Positions 15,223-24,074 of a DNA stretch of 31,576 bases are shown here, piece after piece. The notes under the pieces were generated by a model that was given only the letters and a program-made list of their open reading frames with translations, searched no databases and was not told the DNA's origin. Source of the stretch: Anaerotignum sp. (lineage in GTDB: Bacteria; Bacillota; Clostridia; Lachnospirales; Anaerotignaceae); NCBI GenBank assembly GCA_020024265.1, contig JAHHTW010000023.1:1-31576 (forward strand), given 5' to 3'. Position 1 is the first letter of the stretch; every line of letters starts with the position of its first letter. A program made the translations under genes and the position numbers.

Positions 15223-17558
15223 ACGCTTTCTCCTTTCGCCAGTGCATACTGCAATACATCTTGCATATCCTTTGCAGATACAAATTCCAGTCCTTCTTTG
15301 ATCTCCTCGGAAACCTCCTGCAAATCCTTCTCATTTTCCTTGGGATAAATGACCGTTTTGACACCTGCTTTTTTCGCTGCAAGCACCTTTTCCTGTAGCC
15401 CGCCAATTGCCAGCACACGCCCACGAATGGTAATTTCACCTGTCATCGCAACATCATTGCGTATCTTTGCTCCTGTCAAAGCAGAAAGCATTGCCGTTGT
15501 CATGGTAACGCCTGCCGATGGGCCATCCTTTGGTGTTGCGCCCTCCGGAATATGAATGTGAATATCCTTTGTCTTGTAAAAATCCGGTTCTACACAAAAA
15601 CGCTCACTGTTTGCACGAATATAACTGATGGCAGCTTCTGCCGATTCTTTCATGACTTTACCCATATTCCCTGTCAAATACAGCTTGCCCGCTCCCGGCA
15701 TGACATTGACCTCTACAGAAAGTGTCGTACCGCCTACCGCCGTCCAAGCCAAGCCTCGCACAATGCCCATCTGCGGTTCTGCTTCGATATGCTCCTGTAC
15801 AAATTTCACTTTCCCCAGAAGCTTCTCCAGATTTTTGGTGGTCACGCTTAGTGATTTGCACTCCTGTGCTACAATCTGCTTGACTGCCTTTCTGCAAATC
15901 TGCCCAATGATCCGCTCCAACTGTCTGACACCGGCTTCTTTGGTATAGCCATCAATGATTTGTTCCATTGCATCGGGTTTGATTTTCAGCTGCGTACCCT
16001 TCAAACCATGTCGGCGCAGCTGTTTTTTGAGCAAATGCTGCATGGCAATATGCTGTTTTTCTGTTGCAGTATAGCTGCCCAGCTGTATCACCTCCATACG
16101 GTCAAGCAGCGGTCTTGGAATATGCTCAATATTGTTTGCGGTACACATAAACAATACCTTTGACAAATCATAAGGCAGTTCCACATAATGATCACGGAAT
16201 GCAAAATTCTGCTCCCCATCCAGCACCTCCAAAAGTGCAGCTGCCGGATCTCCGTTGTACGATACACCCAATTTATCCACTTCATCCAAAAGCATCAGCG
16301 GATTGATGCTGCCTGCCTGTTTCATGGCATTGATGATACGTCCCGGCATAGCGCCGATATATGTTTTGCGATGTCCACGGATTTCGGATTCGTCCTTCAC
16401 ACCGCCCAATGACATTCGCACATATTTACGTCCCATCGCTTTGGCAACGGAAAGCGCAATGGATGTTTTACCAACCCCCGGAGGACCGATCAAACACAAT
16501 ATGGTCGCCTTTTCCTGTGGTGCATTTTTCCGCACCGCCAGATATTCCAGTATGCGTTCTTTCACCTTTTCCAAGCCATAGTGGTCTTGATTCAATATCG
16601 CTTCTGCCTTTTTCAGATCGAAAAGCTCATCTGTCTTTTCTGTCCAAGGCAAGCTCAGTATGGTGTCAATATAATTGCGGGATACATTGGACTCTGGAGA
16701 GGTTACTGGTATTTTCAGCATACGCTCGATTTCCTTTTCCACCGCCTGACGTACCTCATCGGGTGGATTTTTTTCCTCCAAACGCTTGCGAAATGCATCT
16801 GCATCCGCAGAAATGCCGTCTTTGTCCCCCAGCTCTTTCTGTATCACCTTCATTTCCTCTCTGAGGAAATATTCTCTTTGGTTTTTCTCAATCCCTTCTC
16901 TTGCCTTGCTTTCGATCTCACGCTTGATCTGCAAAATCTGTTTTTCATATCGTATGATATCCATTACCATTTGCAGACGGTCATAGGGATTGAGTGTTTC
17001 CAATATCTTCTGCTTGCGATCGTAAGAAATTTCCAAACCTGCCGCAATGATATCCGCAATCCGCCCCGGCTTTTTGGAAGCCTGTACACTGGAAAGCAAA
17101 TCCCCCGCCGTAGATTCGGGAACCAGCCTTGCATAGTCTGCAAACAAATCTGCTGCCAGACGCATTTCCGCTGCCATATACACATCCGGCAGCTCATCAA
17201 AATCCTGTGCAAACGCTGTCACCCATCCATAGCTGCATTGCCCGTCATGCTCCATCGACTCCAAACGCCCTCTATGTATTCCATCTACGATGACGTGTGT
17301 CATATTTCCCGGCAGCTTTAATATCTGCTTGATCTGTGCAATGGTACCAAAGGTATACAAATCAGATTGTCCCGGGTCTGCATGCTCCGATTCACGCTGT
17401 GTCACCAGAAATACACGTTTATCCCCGGCATCTGCGGCATCCAATGCAGCCAGTGATTTTTTTCTGCTGACCGGAAAGCTGATTGCCATATTGGGAAATA
17501 CCGTCAATCCCCGCAACGCCAAAAGCGGGATACGGACTTTTTCTTTCAGTTCTGCCAT
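15213..17558 (-). CDS. lon: ATP-dependent protease Lon (LonA type)
   Basis: The start at 17558 has GAGGTGA 6 nt upstream. Frames reaching further upstream lack a site. The 781-residue length is typical. Domain order is standard: N-terminal substrate domain (IPLLALRGLTVFPNMAISF), a coiled helical region, an AAA module with Walker A GPPGVGKT near 354-361 and Walker B LMLLDEVDK. The C-terminal protease follows, with catalytic Ser near 680 in KDGPSAG and Lys near 722 in VLAAKKAGV. It degrades misfolded and regulatory proteins in the cytoplasm. Its own promoter lies about 110 nt upstream, and I see no CIRCE or CtsR site there. Confidence 0.98.
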   Translation of the reverse strand: MAELKEKVRIPLLALRGLTVFPNMAISFPVSRKKSLAALDAADAGDKRVFLVTQRESEHADPGQSDLYTFGTIAQIKQILKLPGNMTHVIVDGIHRGRLESMEHDGQCSYGWVTAFAQDFDELPDVYMAAEMRLAADLFADYARLVPESTAGDLLSSVQASKKPGRIADIIAAGLEISYDRKQKILETLNPYDRLQMVMDIIRYEKQILQIKREIESKAREGIEKNQREYFLREEMKVIQKELGDKDGISADADAFRKRLEEKNPPDEVRQAVEKEIERMLKIPVTSPESNVSRNYIDTILSLPWTEKTDELFDLKKAEAILNQDHYGLEKVKERILEYLAVRKNAPQEKATILCLIGPPGVGKTSIALSVAKAMGRKYVRMSLGGVKDESEIRGHRKTYIGAMPGRIINAMKQAGSINPLMLLDEVDKLGVSYNGDPAAALLEVLDGEQNFAFRDHYVELPYDLSKVLFMCTANNIEHIPRPLLDRMEVIQLGSYTATEKQHIAMQHLLKKQLRRHGLKGTQLKIKPDAMEQIIDGYTKEAGVRQLERIIGQICRKAVKQIVAQECKSLSVTTKNLEKLLGKVKFVQEHIEAEPQMGIVRGLAWTAVGGTTLSVEVNVMPGAGKLYLTGNMGKVMKESAEAAISYIRANSERFCVEPDFYKTKDIHIHIPEGATPKDGPSAGVTMTTAMLSALTGAKIRNDVAMTGEITIRGRVLAIGGLQEKVLAAKKAGVKTVIYPKENEKDLQEVSEEIKEGLEFVSAKDMQDVLQYALAKGESVCR

Positions 17559-17673
17559 TGATTTCACCTCTATCGAAAAAATATTATACTCATATATTGA
17601 AACTGTCTGATTGTTTTTGCATAAAATCTCAAACAAAGACCTGAAACGAATTTTGTGTTTTCAGATAGCCCAT

Positions 17674-17702
17674 AGTATACTACAATTCCGGGCAACGGTC
17701 AA
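17674..17702 (-). promoter_or_regulatory. lon-engB promoter
   Basis: TTGACC (17697-17702) is followed after 17 nt by TATACT (17674-17679) on the minus strand. The predicted leader is about 110 nt. A second TATAAT (17583-17588) nearer the gene lacks a matching -35. Confidence 0.75.
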
Positions 17703-17784
17703 TTCCTAGTGCATTACAAGTATATTTCTTATCCTTCCAAATCAGGAAAAAGAAGCATATCCATATTTTTCTTTCCCTTAAAAC

Positions 17785-17828
17785 ACAAAAAAATACCGAG
17801 ATACGTTTTTACAAAAAACATATCTCGG
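17785..17828 (-). terminator. Terminator of the zinc-ribbon membrane protein gene
   Basis: On the minus strand a long stem (CCGAGATA...TATCTCGG with further A-U pairs inside) is followed by a run of seven T residues. It lies about 85 nt past the stop codon and separates this gene from lon. Confidence 0.85.
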
Positions 17829-17912
17829 CATCTCATATGATGTTTGGATACAACAGTATTCCCACAATGTATCCACTGCCGATTGCCGCCATACCTTTGT
17901 CGCAATTGTCCT

Positions 17913-18494
17913 TTAATCATCATAGAAAAAGCGTTGGCATCCATATCGATACGGATGGTCATAATCTTCATATATATCCATATCAAACGGATCATCATAG
18001 AAAAAGCGTTGGCATCCATATCGATGCGCATGGTCATAATCCTGATATAGATCAACACCAATTGGCTCATAAAAATACTGCATGTATTGCATATATCGTA
18101 TCGTGGAAAAAAACACAGCAATTCCAATTACGATACTCAAAACAATACCGATTGCCATATAAACCAGCGCTGCACGTGAAAAATTTCTTTTGTTTGTATT
18201 TACCCGCTTTCCAAATGCCCACATGCACAGCAATACAATATTGACAACAGGAATGATCATCAATAAAAATAACAGCATATATGTACCAAAGGACAAGGGT
18301 GTATCATCCTGTATTTCGGCTGCATCCTGCTCCTTTGCTTTTTCCCATGTATCATTCTGCATATTTTGTGCATCCTGTACCGTCTTGTCCGTGTGCTGTG
18401 TGTTTGTCTCTGCTTCCACCGGTTTTCCGCATTGTCTGCAATATACATCTGTATCTTCTATATTTGCACCACAATCATAACATTGTTTTTTCAT
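17913..18494 (-). CDS. Zinc-ribbon membrane protein with duplicated C-terminal segment
   Basis: The 193-residue protein starts with a zinc ribbon (Cys5, Cys8, Cys19, Cys22). A polar Gln/Asp/Thr-rich linker leads to two membrane helices (about 70-93 and 105-128). The C-terminal tail repeats a 25-residue unit twice, rich in Tyr, Asp and Phe and ending RYGCQRFFYDD. The DNA copies are 75 bp apart and nearly identical over their first 35 bases. Proteins with this zinc-ribbon plus membrane layout are common in Clostridia and have no settled function. A GAGAGGAG site precedes the ATG, and the gene has its own promoter and terminator. Confidence 0.85.
   Translation of the reverse strand: MKKQCYDCGANIEDTDVYCRQCGKPVEAETNTQHTDKTVQDAQNMQNDTWEKAKEQDAAEIQDDTPLSFGTYMLLFLLMIIPVVNIVLLCMWAFGKRVNTNKRNFSRAALVYMAIGIVLSIVIGIAVFFSTIRYMQYMQYFYEPIGVDLYQDYDHAHRYGCQRFFYDDPFDMDIYEDYDHPYRYGCQRFFYDD
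17916..18065 (-). repeat. 75-bp in-frame tandem duplication
   Basis: The two units start at 17916 and 17991. They lie within the 3' end of the zinc-ribbon gene and keep the reading frame, so the protein gains 25 residues per copy. Confidence 0.85.
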
Positions 18495-18526
18495 AGAAAA
18501 TCTCCTCTCATTATAGATTTTCTTTG

Positions 18527-18556
18527 AGTATATCCTATCTGATGGCTTTTCGTCAA
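18527..18556 (-). promoter_or_regulatory. Promoter of the zinc-ribbon membrane protein gene
   Basis: TTGACG (18551-18556) is followed after 18 nt by TATACT (18527-18532) on the minus strand, 33 nt before the start codon. Confidence 0.7.
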
Positions 18557-18726
18557 ATACAATTTTTCATTCTCTTCGTTTCACAGCATGCAAAGATGGT
18601 ATTTGGAACACAAAATTTAGAAATTGTTCTGATCCAGCAGATGTAAAATCACAATCATTATGCTATCATAAAAGAATCAAACAGAAATTCTCATCAAAAG
18701 CGACAGAAGAAAGGAGCGCACCTAGT

Positions 18727-18960
18727 ATGAATCAAAAATGCCCGTATTGCGGAAATGAAATGGAATCCGGCTATATACAATGTCGTGATGGTATTACATG
18801 GACAAAGAAAAAATGCCTTGTTGCCTCACTTTCCACATTGAGCCGTTCTGCTGTTCATATGGGAGTACACCGTGGCCCCTTTGCCGGCGATATTGTATCA
18901 GCGCAACACTGTGCAAATTGTAAAAAAGTCATAATAGACTATACAAATACCGCATATTGA
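18727..18960 (+). CDS. Small zinc-ribbon protein (DUF6487-like)
   Basis: This 77-residue protein opens with CPYCGNEMESGYIQCRDGITW, the pattern of the DUF6487/PF20097 family. It ends with a second CxxC (Cys62, Cys65), so the four cysteines could hold one zinc ion. The middle is hydrophilic and has no membrane segment. AAGGAG lies 11 nt upstream of the ATG. It is transcribed away from the neighbouring zinc-ribbon membrane protein gene and towards the lipoprotein gene. Function is unknown. Confidence 0.82.
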   Translation: MNQKCPYCGNEMESGYIQCRDGITWTKKKCLVASLSTLSRSAVHMGVHRGPFAGDIVSAQHCANCKKVIIDYTNTAY

Positions 18961-18979
18961 TATGGCATGGCTCTGATGC

Positions 18980-19012
18980 AAAAAGCGGAGAGATTTCCAG
19001 CAATCCCTCCGC
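18980..19012 (-). terminator. Terminator of the lipoprotein gene
   Basis: GCGGAG and CTCCGC (18985-18990 with 19007-19012), with inner GATT/AATC pairs, form a stem followed by five T residues on the minus strand. It starts 10 nt past the lipoprotein stop codon. Confidence 0.8.
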
Positions 19013-19021
19013 AAAAATATT

Positions 19022-19915
19022 TTATTCTACCTTTGTAATCAACATACCGCTTGGACTTTTCGTATATGTGATGGTAAGGGTATCATCCAATTCATATTTT
19101 GACAGAGCATCAGCAACCACAGCATCCTCAAATTGAAATGCCTGTACGCTGCCATCAGACATGGTAAGCTCTACCGTATGGGAATCGGAAAGACCGCCAA
19201 ATACTGCGGTTTCTTTTATTTCTTCCCCTTGTACAGAAGGCTGCTTTGCAGTATCGTCTTGGCTTGGCTGTGTCTGTGCTTTTACAGGCTCTACACTGGA
19301 AACGCTGTACAAATACATGGGATCTGTAATGTTGTCCGCATATGTATTTTCTATCAATGTCACCTTCCATGTCCCCAGCACGTCCTGCTTTGTATCTGCA
19401 TACAATACTGCCGTCACTACAATATGATCTTCTGTTTCTTCTTCTACCGTAATTTCTGTTTCGCTATTTCCGGCATCGCCACGTGCAAAGATATATTCAT
19501 CCTTCCCATCATCAAAACGTACACGATTTTCCATATCTTTTGGCAATTCCAACAAATCGTCATACTCTGCAAACAATGCGATTGCACTTTCCTGTACTGC
19601 CTTTGTATTGAGGCGTACCACATCGTCTTCTACGGTTGCCAAGGGATGCTCCTGCGCATATTCTGGAACATAGTATGCCAGTGCTGTCCAAAAAAATTCA
19701 GGATCTTTTGCCGCATACTTCATATCATTTTCAATCATACAGCGTACCAGTGCATCAATCGGCTGTTGCATTTTTTGCAGGGCAAGCTCCTTTTGCTTTT
19801 CTATATCCTGTTGTGTTGTCGTAGATGCAGAAACGTCTTCTGACGGTTGTTTGTTACATCCGGTCATTCCCAACAACAATACTACGGATAAGAGCATTGC
19901 AATCAGTTTTTTCAT
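19022..19915 (-). CDS. Secreted lipoprotein of unknown function
   Basis: The start at 19915 has GGAGG 8 nt upstream. A TTG start at 19933 would place the ribosome site inside the gene. The 297-residue protein has a lipoprotein signal peptide with the lipobox MTGC, so Cys20 is the lipid-modified residue. A Ser/Thr/Gln-rich linker follows. About residues 30-200 look like an extracellular alpha/beta domain, with a Gln/Asp-rich linker near 225. The last 60 residues resemble a small beta domain (VELTMSDGSVQAFQFED...DDTLTITYTKS). I recognise no enzyme motif. Confidence 0.85.
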   Translation of the reverse strand: MKKLIAMLLSVVLLLGMTGCNKQPSEDVSASTTTQQDIEKQKELALQKMQQPIDALVRCMIENDMKYAAKDPEFFWTALAYYVPEYAQEHPLATVEDDVVRLNTKAVQESAIALFAEYDDLLELPKDMENRVRFDDGKDEYIFARGDAGNSETEITVEEETEDHIVVTAVLYADTKQDVLGTWKVTLIENTYADNITDPMYLYSVSSVEPVKAQTQPSQDDTAKQPSVQGEEIKETAVFGGLSDSHTVELTMSDGSVQAFQFEDAVVADALSKYELDDTLTITYTKSPSGMLITKVE

Positions 19916-19933
19916 TTTTGGTTCCTCCTTCAA

Positions 19934-20088
19934 TATATCTCTCTACCGTCTATATCCTTTTCTGGGTATGCTCTTATTTTATCAGTTTACACACATATTA
20001 TAAATAATCTGTTTCAAATTTCTTTCGTTTTTTTGAACTTTTTTTCGTCAGAAACCCCCATACCCAATACAAAACCATTGTTTTTATT
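19934..20088. other. AT-rich intergenic flank of the DnaA-box cluster
   Basis: This stretch upstream of the lipoprotein gene holds T-tracts and AT-rich DNA (for example 19995-20050) that could melt easily. No gene is seen. Confidence 0.4.
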
Positions 20089-20260
20089 TTTTCCACAGTA
20101 TTTTTCCACTTATACACAGCTTGTCCACAAATCAAAACAGACTTATCCACATATGAACATGTGGATAATGTGGATAATTTTTTCCTTTTTTCAACATTTT
20201 TTGACAAAAGCCAAACATCTATCCACATATTGTGTACAAATTTCCTTGATTTGTGGATAA
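20089..20260. promoter_or_regulatory. Cluster of DnaA boxes (origin-like or DnaA-titrating site)
   Basis: Four perfect 9-mers are present: TTATCCACA at 20143-20151, and TGTGGATAA at 20160-20168, 20169-20177 and 20252-20260. Four more differ by one base: 20089-20097, 20110-20118 (TTATACACA), 20121-20129 and 20219-20227. All lie within 172 bp of AT-rich, non-coding DNA with T-tracts beside them. No dnaA or dnaN gene is in the window. Confidence 0.75.
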
Positions 20261-20309
20261 ATACTGTTTGATTTTGTAAAATCGTATCATATGGTGTTTT
20301 GTATACAAT

Positions 20310-20340
20310 AAAAACGATATTCCTTTGGAATACCGTTTTT
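20310..20340 (-). terminator. Terminator of the Ca2+-ATPase gene
   Basis: A 14-bp stem (20310-20323 with 20327-20340, one G-U pair on the minus strand) with a 3-nt loop lies 10 nt past the ATPase stop codon. Confidence 0.8.
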
Positions 20341-20349
20341 ATGTTTCCC

Positions 20350-23013
20350 TCATATTTTTTCCACTGCGGCTTTCGCTGCTTTGGTATTGGCTCTGTGCAT
20401 CCGCAGCGCTTTTTCCAGCTCTACCAGCGGTAATGGCGCAACAGTCAATGCAATGGTCAATACCCACTGCTGCGTATTCAATGCAGCAGTACCAAACAGT
20501 ACCGCCAATGGTGGCAACGTCATCACAGACACCTGCAACAATACCCCTACTGCAAATGCCATCAAAAGCCAGTGATTGCTGCCCAGACGAACATGGCTTA
20601 GAGAATATGCCGCACGCATATTGAATGCATGTACCAGCTGTGACATAGAGAGTACGCCAAAAGCCATTGTACGCCCTATGGTGTATTGTCCCTCCAGATC
20701 AAAATATACATGCCCAATCCCAAATGCCAAGAGCGCCAACATTCCGATCATACAACCTTCCCATACAATCTGCATCCCCATGCCGTCATCAAACAGGCTG
20801 CCCCCTGCCTTATGCGGTTTTCTTTTCATCACATCGCCTTCCGTCGGCTCCATACCCAGTGCAATCGCAGGCAAAGAATCCGTCACCAGATTTACCCAAA
20901 GCAGCTGTATCGGCAAAAGCGGAGCTGCCCAGCCAAAGAGCATAGCAACAAATATGGTGACAATCTCCCCAATATTGCTGGAAAGCAGGAAATGCACCGC
21001 TTTGCGAATATTGTCGTAAATCCCCCGTCCTTCCTTTACCGCTGCGACAATGGTTGCAAAATTGTCATCTGTTAAAATCAAATCTGCCGCACCCTTTGCC
21101 ACCTCTGTGCCACTTTTGCCCATCGCACAGCCAATATCCGCAGCTTTGAGCGCAGGTGCATCATTGGTACCATCCCCTGTCATGGCAACCACATTGCCCT
21201 CTTTCTGTAGCGCCCGTACAATACGTACCTTATGTTCTGGTGCCACACGTGCAAATACCGTACAGTTTTTTGCCGCCTTTGCCAATGCATCATCGTCCAT
21301 ATGCTCAATTTCCGCACCGCTCATTGCACCATCTCCCTGCCGGAAAATATCCAGCTCTTTGGCGATTGCCTGCGCCGTAAGGATATGGTCGCCCGTAATC
21401 ATAATCGGACGAATCCCCGCTTCTCTGCATGATGCCACTGCGCCCTTGACCTCCGTTCTCGGCGGATCTACCATACCTGCCATACCGGCAAAAATCAGTC
21501 CCTGCTCCAAGACCTCCTCCGTGATGTTCGGCTTTTCTGCCCACTGCCGGAATGCCACTGCCACCACACGCAACGCATTGCCTGCCATCTCCCCATTTAC
21601 CATACGTGCTTGGCTTTTCCGCCTATGATCAAATGCCACCTGTCCGCTTCCTTCCAAGCAATAGCTGCATCGCTCCAACAGCACATCCGGCGCACCCTTT
21701 GTAACGGAAATCCAGCCATCTGCTGTATGATGCAGTGTTGTCATACGCTTGCGCTCAGAGGAAAACGGGATTTCTCCTACTCTTGGCATTTCCTTGCGCA
21801 GTGCCGCAAAATCAATGCCTGACTGCGCTGCATTTTCCGCAAGCGCCGCTTCGGTCGGCTCTCCGGTTAATCTGCCTTCGCTCACATTGCAATCGTTGCA
21901 CAGTGCAAATAAATGCTGTATGGTATCACAAATTTCTGCCTGTCTGGTATCCTTTTCTCTGTAGTCCGCAATACAGACCACCTGCATTTTGTTTTGTGTC
22001 AGCGTACCTGTTTTATCCGAGCAGATGACCTGCGCACTGCCCAATGTTTCCACTGCCGGCAGACGGCGTACAATGGTATGCTTTGCAGACATACGCTGTG
22101 TGCCGATTGCCAGTACAATGGTAACAATTGTTGGCAAGCCCTCCGGAATGGCGGCAACCGCCAAAGATACGGCTGTCATAAACATGGTAAAGGGCGGCTT
22201 TTGTTGTAATATTCCCATCAGAAAAATCAAACCGCAAATGACCAGCGCCGCAATCCCCAATACCTTCCCTGTTTTCTCCAATTTTTTCTGTAAGGGTGTA
22301 CTTTGTGCATCCGTATGCGAAAGCAATGTGGCAATCCGCCCCATTTCCGTATGCATACCAGTTTCTGTGACCAATACACGACCTTTGCCGTAAAGCACAT
22401 AGCCACCGGTTAATACCATGTTTTTTCTATCTCCCAACGGTGTTTTGGCTGCCAGACAAAGCGTTGCGCTCTTATCCACAGGCATCGCTTCCCCTGTCAC
22501 TGCACTCTCCTCTGTTTTCATGCTCCTGCTTTCCAGCACACGTCCATCCGCACAGATATAATCCCCTGCCTCCAAAAGCAGGATATCTCCCGGCACAACC
22601 TCTGTTACGGGAATTTCACGTACTGTTGCATTGCGCAAAACCCTTGCATGTGGTGCAGCCATGCTTTGCAGTGCCTCCAATGCCTTTTCTGCCTTGCTCT
22701 GCTGAAACACGCCCAAAAATGCATTGAGCACCACGATGCAAAGAATCATCACTGCATCCAATAAATCCCCTTCCCCATTTGCCAGAGAAACTCCGGCAGA
22801 AAGTATTGCAGCTCCAATCAGCAGCAATATCATAAAATCATGAAACTGTGCAAAAAACTGCCGCAGCATACTGCTTTGTTTCCCATCCTTACGCAGCTCA
22901 TTTTTCCCATACTCCTTCAGCCTGCGTTCTGCCTCCTTTGAAGACAATCCATTTTTTGCATCTGTTTGCAGCTTGTCCACTGCCTCTTTTGCCTCTATGT
23001 GCCACCATTCCAT
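20350..23013 (-). CDS. P-type calcium-transporting ATPase (P2A)
   Basis: The start at 23013 (MEWWHIEAKEAV) follows GGTGAGG and matches the usual family N-terminus. An in-frame ATG at 23052 is also possible. The 887-residue protein has all P-type hallmarks: actuator motif VTGEA, PEGLP in membrane helix 4, phosphorylation motif DKTGTLT near residue 334, then VDPPR, MITGDH and GDGTNDAPALK. Helix 6 has NLVTDSLPAIALG, whose Asn and Asp match the calcium ligands of SERCA-like pumps. It exports Ca2+ across the cytoplasmic membrane using ATP. The actuator loop reads TGEA rather than the more common TGES. It is monocistronic and convergent with nothing. Confidence 0.93.
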   Translation of the reverse strand: MEWWHIEAKEAVDKLQTDAKNGLSSKEAERRLKEYGKNELRKDGKQSSMLRQFFAQFHDFMILLLIGAAILSAGVSLANGEGDLLDAVMILCIVVLNAFLGVFQQSKAEKALEALQSMAAPHARVLRNATVREIPVTEVVPGDILLLEAGDYICADGRVLESRSMKTEESAVTGEAMPVDKSATLCLAAKTPLGDRKNMVLTGGYVLYGKGRVLVTETGMHTEMGRIATLLSHTDAQSTPLQKKLEKTGKVLGIAALVICGLIFLMGILQQKPPFTMFMTAVSLAVAAIPEGLPTIVTIVLAIGTQRMSAKHTIVRRLPAVETLGSAQVICSDKTGTLTQNKMQVVCIADYREKDTRQAEICDTIQHLFALCNDCNVSEGRLTGEPTEAALAENAAQSGIDFAALRKEMPRVGEIPFSSERKRMTTLHHTADGWISVTKGAPDVLLERCSYCLEGSGQVAFDHRRKSQARMVNGEMAGNALRVVAVAFRQWAEKPNITEEVLEQGLIFAGMAGMVDPPRTEVKGAVASCREAGIRPIMITGDHILTAQAIAKELDIFRQGDGAMSGAEIEHMDDDALAKAAKNCTVFARVAPEHKVRIVRALQKEGNVVAMTGDGTNDAPALKAADIGCAMGKSGTEVAKGAADLILTDDNFATIVAAVKEGRGIYDNIRKAVHFLLSSNIGEIVTIFVAMLFGWAAPLLPIQLLWVNLVTDSLPAIALGMEPTEGDVMKRKPHKAGGSLFDDGMGMQIVWEGCMIGMLALLAFGIGHVYFDLEGQYTIGRTMAFGVLSMSQLVHAFNMRAAYSLSHVRLGSNHWLLMAFAVGVLLQVSVMTLPPLAVLFGTAALNTQQWVLTIALTVAPLPLVELEKALRMHRANTKAAKAAVEKI

Positions 23014-23136
23014 ATCCTCACCCATTTCCTTTTTGGCATATGGGGCAAGCATCCGCTTGTCCCTTCTGCTTCATTGTATGTGTACACGGTCAAAATTATG
23101 ACTTTGGCATACCATAAAAACAGGAGGTGTTTTTGC

Positions 23137-23730
23137 ATGGCTGTTTCCTTTCTTCTTGCACTTTCACTCAGTATGGATGCTCTGGGTGTCGGAGTGTCCT
23201 ATGGGCTGCGGCAGATTCGGTTTCCTTTGCTTTCCCGCATCCTGCTTGCTGCCGAAACAGCAATTCTGTTATATGTCTTTTTGCAGATGGGTACTTTACT
23301 GTCACAGCTTTTTCCGCCTCTGCTTGGCGAGCTGTGCGGAATCGTTTTTTTATTTGGCTTTGGGTTGTTTTTATGTGTGCAGAGCTTTTGCAAGCATCCA
23401 AAATCAGGAAGCTTTTTTTCCTTTGTGCGCAAGCCCTCTGCCTGCGATACCGACCATTCCGCCGTATTGGAGCCAAAAGAAGCGCTTTTGCTGGGACTGG
23501 TACTCTCTGTTGATGCCTGCGGCGTTGGAATTGGCGCAGGTGCGGCATCGCTTGCGGTTTCTCTGCTGCCTGTACTTGCGGCGCTGCTGCAAACAGCCTT
23601 TCTCGCACTGGGCAGCCTACTGGGCAAACGCTTTTTGCAATCCAATCGTATGAACGAAAAGCAATGTGGCTTACTCTCGGGCGTCATCTTTTTGAGCATT
23701 GCAACCATGCGCCTCAGACAATTACTGTAA
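23137..23730 (+). CDS. ytaF: YtaF/MntP-family membrane protein
   Basis: AGGAGGTG lies 6-8 nt before the start at 23137. The frame extends further upstream without a site. The 197-residue protein has about six membrane segments arranged as two similar halves. Each half opens with the family motif: SLSMDALGVGVSYG near 9-22 and LSVDACGVGIGAG near 127-139. The aspartates in this motif are important in MntP manganese exporters. The sequence fits the YtaF branch, which is linked to sporulation in Firmicutes. Transport is inferred. It is divergent from the Ca2+-ATPase, about 125 bp apart. Confidence 0.8.
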   Translation: MAVSFLLALSLSMDALGVGVSYGLRQIRFPLLSRILLAAETAILLYVFLQMGTLLSQLFPPLLGELCGIVFLFGFGLFLCVQSFCKHPKSGSFFSFVRKPSACDTDHSAVLEPKEALLLGLVLSVDACGVGIGAGAASLAVSLLPVLAALLQTAFLALGSLLGKRFLQSNRMNEKQCGLLSGVIFLSIATMRLRQLL

Positions 23731-23744
23731 ACATACATTTGTTC

Positions 23745-23773
23745 TTTTCAGAAAGCCCAATTTATGGTATACT
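23745..23773 (+). promoter_or_regulatory. Possible promoter of the small paralogue pair
   Basis: TTTTCA (23745-23750) is followed after 17 nt by TATACT (23768-23773). The -35 is weak. Confidence 0.4.
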
Positions 23774-23807
23774 GTAAATATCAAATGAGAAATTGGAGGT
23801 CGTTTTC

Positions 23808-24074
23808 ATGTTCACATCCTTCAACAGCGCAGAGCTGATTGTCGTACATTCCTTGGATGTACAGGCAGCGTTGCAAAAGCTGCTTTCAGAGCATAACATT
23901 GCACATACCGTCAGCATACGCAATCCACATGATATCGGCGGTTTTTTCCCCGTTGCGGAACCTGCACAGCTGTTATCACAGGAAATGCAGTATACATTTT
24001 TTGTATACCGGAAGGATTTGCAGCAGGCACATCTACTTTTGGAAAAGGAGGGGTATTATGATTCATGTATTTAA
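23808..24074 (+). CDS. Small DUF2007-like protein, first of a tandem pair
   Basis: GGAGG lies 8 nt upstream of the ATG at 23808. The 88-residue product has the pattern of small PII-like or DUF2007 proteins: a helix-forming N-terminal half (FNSAELIVVHSLDVQAALQKLLSEHNIAHTV) and a C-terminal strand-helix (YTFFVYRKDLQQAHLLLEKEG). It is similar in layout to the next gene, with which it overlaps by 17 nt. The role is unknown. Confidence 0.8.
   Translation: MFTSFNSAELIVVHSLDVQAALQKLLSEHNIAHTVSIRNPHDIGGFFPVAEPAQLLSQEMQYTFFVYRKDLQQAHLLLEKEGYYDSCI

Noticed and set aside
17559..17710. Heat-shock operator (CIRCE or CtsR site) before lon
   Set aside because: No TTAGCACTC/GAGTGCTAA pair and no tandem GGTCAAA repeats are present.
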